From Plantactinospora endophytica (GTDB lineage: Bacteria; Actinomycetota; Actinomycetes; Mycobacteriales; Micromonosporaceae): a DNA stretch of 64,000 bases. The number at the start of each line of letters is the position of its first letter. Positions within the stretch are counted from its first letter, which is position 1. Of this stretch, positions 23,945-31,712 are shown piece after piece. The notes under the pieces were generated by a model. The model did not search any database. It was not told the origin of the DNA and worked only from the letters and a program-made list of their open reading frames with translations. Made by a program: the position numbers and the translations under genes. The DNA lies in the NCBI RefSeq assembly GCF_016862915.1, contig NZ_BONW01000001.1, positions 124,001-188,000 on the forward strand, read 5' to 3'.

Positions 23945-24036
23945 AAGCGGGGCTGCGGCGGCAGCCCGGGTACGCCATCATGACTCCCGTCGATCTGATT
24001 GACACGGCGTCGTGCCGGCTACGGGGGAGCGATTCG

Positions 24037-25125
24037 ATGCGACGACTCGGCGGCATCCTGCTGACCTTCGCGCTGGCCGGTGGGGTCGCCGGCTGTGGCG
24101 GTGGCGGTGGCGAGAAGTCCGGCCTGCTGCCGGTCCCGGAGACCTTCGTCGTCGAGGGCACCTCCCGGCTGACCGACCCGTTCGGCGACCTGGACTTGGA
24201 GTCGCGGGAGCTGCCCGACGACGCCGTACTCGTCGGTGCGGAGTACGAGGTGGCACTGGGCCGGTACGGCGTGGCGACCGAGCTGACCGAGGAGGCGGTC
24301 CGGGAGTTGCGGCTGCGGGGTCAGGCGCAGGCCGCGCCCTGGCTGGCCGGTGACGGCCGGGAGTTCCTACTGCTCCACCTGACCGAGCGCGACCAGCGCG
24401 AACGTGCCCTCTCCAACCGCTTCCCGAAGGCGGCGGTGCTGGTCGACGGCGAGGCCCGAGAACTCGGCGAGACGGCACTGCTGCCGAACGCGGTCGTCGT
24501 CGTCTCGGTACCGGCGGGATCGGACGCGGTCCTCGCGGTCACCGAGGGCGGGCAGACCCAGTCGATCAGCATTCGTACCGGCAAGCTCGTCGGACCGTCG
24601 CCGAAGCCGGTGGCGCCGAGGACGACCGCGCCCACGGCGGGCCGGCCGGTCGCCTCGGGTTCCGTGCGGCTGGCCGACTACGTCGCCGTGCCCCGCCGCG
24701 ATCCGGGGATGGGCTGGGACGCCCTGATCGACGTCGACGTCGAGGTCGTACTGCGTGAATCCGACGAGAAGCGGGGCGCGGCCCCGGACGGCGCCCTCTG
24801 GGCACGGGTCGGCGTCAAACTGCACGCCAATCCCACCCGGGTCAACTTCAAGATCGATCTGGCCCGGAGCCTGACCATCAAGACGGCCGCCGGGCAGGTG
24901 CTGCGGATCCCGGCCGGTACGACGGTGACGGTGCCCAACTATCAGGCGCCGGGTTCGACGCTGACGGTCCCGGTCACCTGGTCCGAGGCGTTCCGGGTGC
25001 CGGCGGGAACGCGGAAGCTGTCGGTGACCTACCGGACCCGCGCGACCGTCGCCGGGAACGACGGGCGGAAGGAGGCGTTCGAGCGGCGCGACACCCGCAA
25101 CACCGGCACCATCACCCTGAAGTGA
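24037..25125 (+). CDS. Secreted lipoprotein of unknown function
   Basis: 362 residues from ATG 24037, chosen for GGGGGAG upstream and the signal sequence; an in-frame extension to 23941 has no ribosome site. MRRLGGILLTFALAGGVAGC is a lipoprotein signal with Cys near residue 20, followed by a Gly run. The mature part is beta-rich: TFVVEGTSRLTD, then a middle linker, and a C-terminal region WARVGVKLHANPTRVNFKIDL and LTVPVTWSEAFRVPAGTRKLSVTYRTR, which looks like an Ig-like or DUF4352-type beta-sandwich. Family not recognised. It probably sits on the outer face of the cytoplasmic membrane. Confidence 0.8.
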   Translation: MRRLGGILLTFALAGGVAGCGGGGGEKSGLLPVPETFVVEGTSRLTDPFGDLDLESRELPDDAVLVGAEYEVALGRYGVATELTEEAVRELRLRGQAQAAPWLAGDGREFLLLHLTERDQRERALSNRFPKAAVLVDGEARELGETALLPNAVVVVSVPAGSDAVLAVTEGGQTQSISIRTGKLVGPSPKPVAPRTTAPTAGRPVASGSVRLADYVAVPRRDPGMGWDALIDVDVEVVLRESDEKRGAAPDGALWARVGVKLHANPTRVNFKIDLARSLTIKTAAGQVLRIPAGTTVTVPNYQAPGSTLTVPVTWSEAFRVPAGTRKLSVTYRTRATVAGNDGRKEAFERRDTRNTGTITLK

Positions 25126-25231
25126 CGTGACCAGCCGGAGGTGACGGGACGGTGCGCCGTCCGGGGAAAGTCCCGACCGGCGGCGCGGCAACATCGCCCG
25201 GTCGGCGGTCGCCCCGGCCCGTCGATCCCGG

Positions 25232-25237
25232 TACTGT
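25232..25237 (+). promoter_or_regulatory. TACTGT -10-like hexamer before CapA-family gene
   Basis: TACTGT ends 9 nt before ATG 25247, with no ribosome site between them. This suggests a leaderless or near-leaderless message. Confidence 0.4.
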
Positions 25238-25246
25238 TCCCGAGCG

Positions 25247-26446
25247 ATGTACGACACCGAGCCGCACACCCCGAAGTCCCGTCGTTCGCCCCGCAGCGCC
25301 GGCCGGACGGCCCTCGTCGTTACTGCGGTCCTCGTCGTGCTGCTCGGCACGGGTGTGGCCGGCGTGGCGGCGTTCAACATGCTCGGCGACGACGAGCCGG
25401 CCGGGCCGCAGGCGGCGCCCAGCGCCACCGGCTCCGCCTCGGCCGACGCGTCGCCCACAGGTGAGCCCGAGCCGAAGGTGATCTCGATGTCCGCCACCGG
25501 GGACATCGTGATGGGCAACGCACCGGGCCGGCTGCCGTCCAACGGCGGCAAGGGCTTCTTCGACTCGGTCGAGAAGGCGCTCGCCGCCGACCTGGTGATG
25601 GGCAACCTCGAAGAGCCGCTGACCGACGACACCGGTACCTCCAAGTGCGGCGCCAACTCCACCCGCTGCCACCAGTTCCGGGCCCCGCCGTCGTACGCCG
25701 CGCACCTCAAGGACGCCGGCTTCGAGCTGCTCAACCAGGCCAACAACCACGGGTACGACTACGGCAAGGCCGGCTACGAGAACACCCAGGAAGCTCTGGA
25801 GAAGTACGGACTGGAGCACACCGGCGCGCCCAACCAGATCACCGTGGTCGACGTCGAGGGCGTCAAGGTGGCCGTGGCCGGCTTCTCGTCGTACGTCTGG
25901 TCCAACAGCCTGATCAACATCAGCTCGGCGAAGAAGGTGATCCAGAAGGCCGCCACCATGGCGGACCTGGTCGTCGTGCAGGTGCACATGGGCGGCGAGG
26001 GGTCGGACAAGACCCGGGTACGGCCGGGCACCGAGATGTTCCTCGGCGAGAACCGGGGCGATCCGGTCAAGTTCTCCCGCTCGATGATCGACGCCGGCGC
26101 CGACCTGATCGTCGGGCACGGGCCGCACGTGATGCGGGCACTGGAGTTCTACAAGGGCCGGCTGATCGCGTACAGCCTCGGCAACTTCGCCGGTGGCGGC
26201 GGGACGCTCAGCAACAACGGGCGGCTGGGTTGGGGTGCCGTGTTGAAGGTGTCGCTGACCGCCGAGGGCGAATGGGCGGGCGGGCAGCTCATCTCGACGT
26301 ACATGAACGGTGCGGGCAAGCCGACGATGGACTCGCAGCGGCGCGCGGCCGGCCTTGTCCGGGACCTGTGCAAGTCCGACTTTCCGAAGACCGGGGCGAA
26401 GCTGGCCGCCGACGGCAAGATCTCACCGCCGACCGCCGCGAGCTGA
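25247..26446 (+). CDS. CapA-family (PGA_cap) metallophosphatase-like membrane protein
   Basis: 399 residues from ATG 25247. A cytoplasmic basic tail, one membrane helix (about 24-46) and a Ser/Pro spacer lead to an extracytoplasmic CapA domain (about 78-370): SATGDIVMGN, VMGNLEEPL, ELLNQANNHGYDYG, VVVQVHMGGE and DLIVGHGPHVMRALEFYKGRLIAYSLGNF in pieces. The Asp, Asn and His residues are the calcineurin-like metal site of this family. CapA is needed for poly-gamma-glutamate capsule export in Bacillus, but many actinobacterial homologues are not linked to that polymer, and no capB/capC gene is here. A role in cell-envelope phosphoester chemistry is likely. Confidence 0.88.
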   Translation: MYDTEPHTPKSRRSPRSAGRTALVVTAVLVVLLGTGVAGVAAFNMLGDDEPAGPQAAPSATGSASADASPTGEPEPKVISMSATGDIVMGNAPGRLPSNGGKGFFDSVEKALAADLVMGNLEEPLTDDTGTSKCGANSTRCHQFRAPPSYAAHLKDAGFELLNQANNHGYDYGKAGYENTQEALEKYGLEHTGAPNQITVVDVEGVKVAVAGFSSYVWSNSLINISSAKKVIQKAATMADLVVVQVHMGGEGSDKTRVRPGTEMFLGENRGDPVKFSRSMIDAGADLIVGHGPHVMRALEFYKGRLIAYSLGNFAGGGGTLSNNGRLGWGAVLKVSLTAEGEWAGGQLISTYMNGAGKPTMDSQRRAAGLVRDLCKSDFPKTGAKLAADGKISPPTAAS

Positions 26447-26618
26447 GCTGGTCTGTCCTGGGCCGAGTCGACCGCGCCCGAGGTGAGCCGGCCGGTTCCG
26501 AGCTGAGTGGGCTGGAGATGGCTGGGTCGGGCCTGGGCTGAGCCGAGGAGCGGGTGCGGTTCCGGTCCCAGGGTTCGGCCGCGTCGGGCTCCCGGGCGTT
26601 GTTGTCCGAACCGCGACG

Positions 26619-26624
26619 TAGGCT
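26619..26624 (+). promoter_or_regulatory. TAGGCT -10-like hexamer before leaderless nth
   Basis: TAGGCT ends 7 nt before GTG 26632. No ribosome site is present, so GTG 26632 is preferred and the mRNA is likely leaderless. Confidence 0.5.
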
Positions 26625-26631
26625 GGCCGGC

Positions 26632-27495
26632 GTGAGTGCGAGAGACGACTCCGCGAACGGCGCCGGGGTCGGGGTGGCGCCCGGCGAGGCGACCCGGGCG
26701 ATCCGGGCGGCGCGGCCGAGCCGACGTACGGTGGAATCCGATCTTGGCCGCAAGCGGCGGGCCCGGCGGATCGGCCGGGCGTTGACCGAGACGCACCCGG
26801 ACGCCCACTGCGAACTGGACCACCGAGGGCCGCTGCAACTGGCCGTGGCGACCATCCTCTCCGCCCAGTGCACCGACCAGCGGGTCAACGAGGTGACGCC
26901 CCGGCTGTTCGCACGCTATCCGACGGCGGCCGACTACGCCGGGGCGGACCGGGCCGAGCTGGAGGAGCTGATCCGGCCCACCGGCTTCTTCCGGAACAAG
27001 ACCAACTCGTTGATCAACCTGGGTCGACAGCTCGTCGAGCGGTACGACGGCGAGGTGCCGCGCCGGATGACCGACCTGGTGACCCTGCCGGGAATCGGCC
27101 GGAAGACCGCCAACGTCATCCTCGGAAACGCCTTCGGGGTGCCCGGGATCACCGTCGACACCCACTTCGACCGGCTCACGCATCGCTGGGAGCTGACGAC
27201 CGAAACCGATCCGGTCAAGATCGAGCACGCCGTCGGCGCACTGTTCGAGCGGCGCGACTGGACCATGCTGTCGCATCGGGTGATCTTCCACGGGCGGCGG
27301 GTCTGCCACGCCCGCAAACCCGCCTGCGGCGCCTGCACGCTGGCCCGGCTCTGCCCCTCCTACGGCCTCGGCCCGACCGATCCGGCCGCCGCCGCGAAAC
27401 TGCTCAAGGGTCCGCGGGCCCGCGAGCTTGCGGTGCAGGCCGGGGTCGATCCCGACCTGGTGCCGGCGACCGCCGCCGTCGGCGACGTTCCGTGA
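26632..27495 (+). CDS. nth: Endonuclease III (DNA glycosylase/AP lyase)
   Basis: 287 residues. Motifs: [21 protein letters not shown], helix-hairpin-helix [13 protein letters not shown] with the catalytic Lys, and [14 protein letters not shown] with the catalytic Asp. The iron-sulfur loop [17 protein letters not shown] has C-x6-C-x2-C-x5-C spacing. It excises oxidised pyrimidines and cuts the abasic site. An N-terminal 40-residue basic extension is present. It is translationally coupled (GTGA) to the TlpA-like gene, and the order nth-TlpA-Nudix-marP copies Rv3674c-Rv3671c of Mycobacterium tuberculosis. Confidence 0.95.
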   Translation: MSARDDSANGAGVGVAPGEATRAIRAARPSRRTVESDLGRKRRARRIGRALTETHPDAHCELDHRGPLQLAVATILSAQCTDQRVNEVTPRLFARYPTAADYAGADRAELEELIRPTGFFRNKTNSLINLGRQLVERYDGEVPRRMTDLVTLPGIGRKTANVILGNAFGVPGITVDTHFDRLTHRWELTTETDPVKIEHAVGALFERRDWTMLSHRVIFHGRRVCHARKPACGACTLARLCPSYGLGPTDPAAAAKLLKGPRARELAVQAGVDPDLVPATAAVGDVP

Positions 27496-28145
27496 AGCGG
27501 CTGCCGTTCGGCGGGGCGCTGCTGGCGGTGCTGCTGCTGGCCGCCGCCTGCACCGGCCCGGACGCGGCATCGGAGACGACCGGCCCGGCATCCGGCGACG
27601 ACAGCGGCACGACGACGGCCTTCGCCGACTGCGGCGCCCTGACCACCCCGCTCGCCGCGCCCACCGCGTCGAACACCCCGGTCGGCGCGTCCGGCACGCC
27701 GGCCGGAGCCGGAGCCGGCGGGGTGCTGCCGGCGCTGTCCCTGCCCTGTTTCGTCGGCGAGGGTCCGGTCGCCGTCGGCGAGCTGCGTGGGCCGGCCGTC
27801 GTCAACCTGTGGGCCTCCTGGTGCCCGCCGTGCCGCAAGGAGCTGCCCGCCTTCCAGCGGCTCGCCGAGCGGGCCGGCGACCGGATCCGGGTGGTCGGCG
27901 TGAACACCGGGGACGGGCGGTCCGCCGCCCGGTCGATCGGCGAGGACTTCGGGCTGGAGTTCCCGAACCTCTACGACCGCGACCAGAAGCTGTTGCGTGG
28001 GCTGGGCGGCCGGGCAGTCCTGCCGGTCACGCTTCTGGTGGACGCGCAGGGGCGGATCAAACACCGGGACGAGACCGGGGTACTCGACGACGCCGAGCTG
28101 ACCGCACTGGTCCGGCAGCACCTGGGGGTGGCGGTGCCGTCGTGA
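27492..28145 (+). CDS. TlpA/ResA-like thioredoxin-fold lipoprotein
   Basis: 217 residues from a GTG overlapping the nth stop. The signal [20 protein letters not shown] is a lipoprotein signal with the last Cys as anchor. After a Thr/Ala/Gly spacer comes the thioredoxin fold with [20 protein letters not shown] (CxxC active site) and [14 protein letters not shown] (cis-Pro region). It should act as a membrane-bound thiol-disulfide reductase outside the cell. It corresponds to Rv3673c in the mycobacterial cluster. Its stop overlaps the Nudix start. Confidence 0.92.
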   Translation: MKRLPFGGALLAVLLLAAACTGPDAASETTGPASGDDSGTTTAFADCGALTTPLAAPTASNTPVGASGTPAGAGAGGVLPALSLPCFVGEGPVAVGELRGPAVVNLWASWCPPCRKELPAFQRLAERAGDRIRVVGVNTGDGRSAARSIGEDFGLEFPNLYDRDQKLLRGLGGRAVLPVTLLVDAQGRIKHRDETGVLDDAELTALVRQHLGVAVPS

Positions 28146-28840
28146 CCGAGCCGCAGCTTCCGGCATGGTGCGAGCCGCTGCTCACCCGGGTCAGGTCGGC
28201 CCGTGCCGAGGACTTCACCCGGCTACGCACCCCGGCCAACGGCGGGCGGGCCAGTGCCGTACTGGTCCTCCTCGGCGAGCAGCCGGAGCACGGGCTCGAC
28301 GTGCTGATCCTGCAACGGGCCGCCACCCTGCGTACGCACGCCGGGCAGCCGGCGTTTCCGGGCGGGGCGTGCGACCCGGACGACAAGGACGAGGCGGCGA
28401 CCGCCCTGCGCGAGGCGCACGAGGAGGTCGGCCTCGATCCGGAGAGCGTCACCGTACTGGCCCAGCTTCCCCGGCTGTGGATTCCGGTGAGCAGCTTCGT
28501 GGTCACCCCGATCCTCGCCTGGTGGCACCGACCGCATCCGGTGCACTCCCGGGAGCCGGCCGAGGTGGCACACGTGGCCCGGCTGCCGATCGCGGAACTC
28601 GTCGACCCGGCCAACCGGGTCCGGGTACGCCATCCCAGCGGCTGGATCGGCCCGGCCTTCCAGTCCCGGGGCATGTTGGTCTGGGGCTTCACCGCCGGAG
28701 TCCTGGCCACGTTGCTGGAAATGGCCGGCTGGGCGCGGCCCTGGCCGCAGGACCGGGTGCTGGACCTGCCGCCGACCAGCCCGCCACCGACTCCGACGGC
28801 CGGCACCGGCGAGCCCGACGAAGCGACAGCACACCCCTGA
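28142..28840 (+). CDS. CoA-pyrophosphatase-type Nudix hydrolase
   Basis: 232 residues from a GTG overlapping the upstream stop. It has the LLxxRxxxLRxHxGQ-type pre-motif (ILQRAATLRTHAGQPAFPGG) of NudL/UPF0035 proteins and a Nudix box ALREAHEEVGL. Family members hydrolyse CoA and its thioesters to 4-phosphopantetheine and 3',5'-ADP. The C-terminal 30 residues are Pro/Thr-rich. It matches Rv3672c in position. Membrane-attached redox and protease genes on either side suggest conserved co-transcription rather than a shared pathway. Confidence 0.9.
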   Translation: MTEPQLPAWCEPLLTRVRSARAEDFTRLRTPANGGRASAVLVLLGEQPEHGLDVLILQRAATLRTHAGQPAFPGGACDPDDKDEAATALREAHEEVGLDPESVTVLAQLPRLWIPVSSFVVTPILAWWHRPHPVHSREPAEVAHVARLPIAELVDPANRVRVRHPSGWIGPAFQSRGMLVWGFTAGVLATLLEMAGWARPWPQDRVLDLPPTSPPPTPTAGTGEPDEATAHP

Positions 28841-28931
28841 GCGGCGTTCAGCCTGCGGGACGACGGCACGCGGCCGGAAACAGATTCGGTTGTCTACTGC
28901 GGTGGCCCGGGCCATTCCCAGATCGCCCCCG

Positions 28932-28937
28932 TACCCT
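28932..28937 (+). promoter_or_regulatory. TACCCT -10-like hexamer before leaderless marP
   Basis: TACCCT lies 6 nt before GTG 28944. There is no ribosome site, and the 103-bp gap from the Nudix gene would allow a separate promoter. Confidence 0.45.
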
Positions 28938-28943
28938 TAACGG

Positions 28944-30122
28944 GTGTCGGTGGTGGATGTCGTACTGATTCTGCTCATGTTGCTGTTCGCGATCAGCGGC
29001 TACCGGCAGGGGTTCGTCATCGGCCTGCTCTCCTTCACCGGGTTCTTCGGCGGCGCCCTGATCGGGTTGCAGGTCGGCCCGCTGCTCGCGCAGCAGTTCT
29101 CCAGCAACTCGACCCGGGTCGTGGTCGCACTCGTCTCGATCTTCGGACTGGCGGTGCTCGGCCAGGCCCTCGCCGGCTGGCTCGGCTCACACCTGCGGCA
29201 CGCCATCACCAGCCAGGCCGGCCGTACGGCGGACGACGTCGGCGGTGCGGTGGTCTCGCTGCTCGCCGTACTCCTGGTGGCCTGGCTGGTGGCCGTCCCG
29301 CTGGCCTCCTCGTCGCTGCCCTGGCTGGCCAGCGCGGTCCGGAACAGCGCACTGCTGACCGTGGTGGACCGGGTGCTGCCGCCCGAGGCGCAGGCGCTGT
29401 CCCGGGCGCTGCGGGACACGGTCGACACCAACGGCTTCCCGGACGTCTTCGGCGGGCTGGCCCCGACCCGGTCCCGCGAGGTGGCCTCGCCCGATCCGGC
29501 CCTGGCCGGCTCACAGGTCGTGGTGAACGGTCGACGCTCGGTGGTCAAGGTGCTCGGCAACGCGCCCAGTTGCCAGCGCCGGATCGAGGGCTCCGGTTTC
29601 GTGTACGCCGAGGACCGGGTGATGACCAACGCGCACGTGGTGGCCGGCACCAGGAGCGTCTCCGTCGAGGTGAACGGTGACCGGCACAACGCCCGGGTCG
29701 TCGTCTACGACCCCGACCGCGACCTGGCCGTGCTGTACGTGCCGAACCTGTCCGCCCCGGTGATGCGGTTCGCCACCGGCGAGGCGGCGATCGAGGACGA
29801 CGCCATCGTGCTCGGGTTTCCGCTGGACGGCCCGTACAACGCGCAGCCCGCCCGGATCCGGGACGTCGGCGAGATCGCCGGGCCGGACATCTACGAGTCG
29901 GGCCGGGTGAACCGGGAGATCTACACGATCCGGGGGCTGGTGCGCAGTGGCAACTCCGGCGGCCCGCTGGTGGCACCCGACGGCCAGGTACTCGGGGTGA
30001 TCTTCGCGGCGGCGGCGGACGACCCGAACACCGGCTTCGCGGTGACGGCCGACGAGGCCCGGTCCACCGCCAGCACCGGCCTGGAACGGACCCGGGTCAC
30101 CAACACCGGCGCCTGCACCTGA
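28944..30122 (+). CDS. marP: MarP-like membrane serine protease
   Basis: 392 residues from GTG 28944, against about 397 for Rv3671c. Four membrane helices (CvpA-like, residues 1-125) precede a chymotrypsin-like periplasmic domain with catalytic His231 (TNAHVV), Asp260 (DPDRDLAVL) and Ser338 (SGNSGGPL). Cys210 and Cys391 are the only Cys in the domain and match the positions of the redox-sensitive disulfide known in mycobacterial MarP. MarP protects mycobacteria against acid and oxidative stress. Its end lies 109 bp from the convergent mycP end. Confidence 0.93.
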   Translation: MSVVDVVLILLMLLFAISGYRQGFVIGLLSFTGFFGGALIGLQVGPLLAQQFSSNSTRVVVALVSIFGLAVLGQALAGWLGSHLRHAITSQAGRTADDVGGAVVSLLAVLLVAWLVAVPLASSSLPWLASAVRNSALLTVVDRVLPPEAQALSRALRDTVDTNGFPDVFGGLAPTRSREVASPDPALAGSQVVVNGRRSVVKVLGNAPSCQRRIEGSGFVYAEDRVMTNAHVVAGTRSVSVEVNGDRHNARVVVYDPDRDLAVLYVPNLSAPVMRFATGEAAIEDDAIVLGFPLDGPYNAQPARIRDVGEIAGPDIYESGRVNREIYTIRGLVRSGNSGGPLVAPDGQVLGVIFAAAADDPNTGFAVTADEARSTASTGLERTRVTNTGACT

Positions 30123-30231
30123 CGGGAGCAGGGCGGCAGCCGACGGCTCCCGGGCGAGGAGCCCGCGAGCACGGCGAGGAACCCGCACCTGACGGGGGCC
30201 GGGGCAGCCGGCCGGCGGCGGAGGGGCTCGG

Positions 30232-31533
30232 TCAGGGACGGTCGCGGTGTAGCCGGCGGCGGACCACCAGGGCCACCCCGGCGGCGAGTACGAGGAAGAG
30301 CACTCCGCCGCCGTTCCACAACGCGGACAGCGGGCGGCCGAGCTGGTTGCCCGCCGGTTCGGCGGTCCAGTCGGCCGAGCGGCCGGACGCCGCCGTACCG
30401 ACGCCCTCCGGTCCCTCGGAGGCCGGTGGGCTGGTCGGCTCCTGGCCGGGTGCCGAGCCGAACCCGGCGACGCCGGGCGGCGCCTCGCCGTCGTCCAGCG
30501 GATTCGTCCGTACGCTGGACACCTCGCCGTTCAGCGCGGCGACCGGGTCGACGACGCCGAAGCCGAACCGGTCGTCCCGGCCGGACGGCCCGACGTCCCG
30601 AGCGGTGTTGATCAGCCGGTTGACCACGTCACCGGCGGACATCTTCGGCCAGTGTGACCGGACCAGGGCCGCCGACGCGGCCACCAGCGGTGCGGCGAAG
30701 CTGGTGCCCTGGACCCGCCAGAAACCGCCGGGGCGGGCCCCGGTGAGCCCGGTGGCCGGGGCGGAGAGCACCGTCTCCGGGCCGGTGATCGAGCCGGACC
30801 AGAGCGCGTCGCTCTCGCGTTCCAGGCCCGCCACCGCGACCACGCCCGGCTCCCGGGCCGGATACCAGACCCGCTTGCCGGCGGACGAACCCAGGTTGCC
30901 GGTGCAGGCGACCACGACCACGTCCCGGGCGGCGGCGTAGTCGAGGGCGGCGGCCAGCGCCGGGCTGTCCCCGGTACCGCCGAGCGACAGGTTGACCACC
31001 TGGGCGCCGTTGTCGACCGCCCAGCGGACGCCCTTCGCCACGATCAGCGCGTCGTCGTAGCGGTTCTCCTCGTCCAGCACCCGGACGGGCAGGATCTTGG
31101 CCTTGGGGGCGAGGCCGACCACGCCCCGGGTGTCGTCGTTGCGGCCGGCGATCAGCGCGGCGACGGTGGTGCCGTGCCCGACCGGGTCGGTCTGCCCGTT
31201 GCCGGTCCCTTCGACCAGGTCGATGCCGGGCAGCACCTGGCCGGCGAGGTCGGCGTGCGAGGCGTCCACCCCGGAGTCGACCACCGCCACCGTGATGCCC
31301 TTGCCGGTGGCGACCTTCCAGGCGGCCTTGGCGTTGAACGCGGCCAACTGCCACTGCTCGTCGCGCACCGCGTCGGCGACCACGGGCAGCCTGACCGGCG
31401 GCGCCGGCACGGCGGCGGTCGCCGGTGCCGGGCGCGGACCGACCAGCGATCCGGCGATCCCGGCCGTGGCGAGCAGCGCCGCTCCGGCGACCCGGGCGAC
31501 AGCACGTTCGTGTTGATGCGGCAGCCTGGTCAC
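30232..31533 (-). CDS. mycP: Type VII secretion mycosin (subtilisin-like protease)
   Basis: 433 residues from GTG 31533. Signal peptide or anchor at 12-42; S8 protease domain with Asp86 (VAVVDSGVD), His120 (GHGTTVAALI) and Ser278 (QGTSFAAP); Pro/Gly linker; C-terminal membrane helix (about 400-425) and a short basic tail. This is the exact mycosin layout: the protease sits outside the membrane and is needed for ESX stability. The eccC gene is upstream on the same strand, 179 bp away. The propeptide-like region (43-60) is short. An inverted repeat lies in its promoter. Confidence 0.93.
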   Translation of the reverse strand: MTRLPHQHERAVARVAGAALLATAGIAGSLVGPRPAPATAAVPAPPVRLPVVADAVRDEQWQLAAFNAKAAWKVATGKGITVAVVDSGVDASHADLAGQVLPGIDLVEGTGNGQTDPVGHGTTVAALIAGRNDDTRGVVGLAPKAKILPVRVLDEENRYDDALIVAKGVRWAVDNGAQVVNLSLGGTGDSPALAAALDYAAARDVVVVACTGNLGSSAGKRVWYPAREPGVVAVAGLERESDALWSGSITGPETVLSAPATGLTGARPGGFWRVQGTSFAAPLVAASAALVRSHWPKMSAGDVVNRLINTARDVGPSGRDDRFGFGVVDPVAALNGEVSSVRTNPLDDGEAPPGVAGFGSAPGQEPTSPPASEGPEGVGTAASGRSADWTAEPAGNQLGRPLSALWNGGGVLFLVLAAGVALVVRRRLHRDRP

Positions 31534-31543
31534 AGCATGGTCA

Positions 31544-31608
31544 TTTCACCCCGGGGGTCACACGATGCACGGAGGTTACCCCGTTTCACCCCCGTCGCGT
31601 GGTGAAAC
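31544..31608. promoter_or_regulatory. Inverted repeat GTTTCACC-N10-GGTGAAAC upstream of mycP
   Basis: Perfect 8-bp arms at 31583-31590 and 31601-31608 with a 10-bp spacer, and a third half-site TTTCACC at 31544-31550. It lies 50-75 bp before the mycP start in the 179-bp gap after eccC. This fits a dimeric regulator, possibly bound cooperatively; the regulator is unknown. Confidence 0.5.
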
Positions 31609-31653
31609 TTTGCAACCGATCTGAGATCGACTGTCCACCGCCCCGAGACCGGA

Positions 31654-31690
31654 AGGCCCGGCCGTCCCGGTGATCGGGTCGGCCGGGCCT
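31654..31690. terminator. Hairpin after eccC
   Basis: Arms aggcccggccg and cggccgggcct pair perfectly over 11 bp with a 15-base loop, 23 bp past the eccC stop in its transcription direction. There is no T-run. If it terminates, mycP needs its own promoter, which the next repeat region could provide. Confidence 0.65.
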
Positions 31691-31712
31691 CCAGGCTCGA
31701 CGGATGGTCGGA

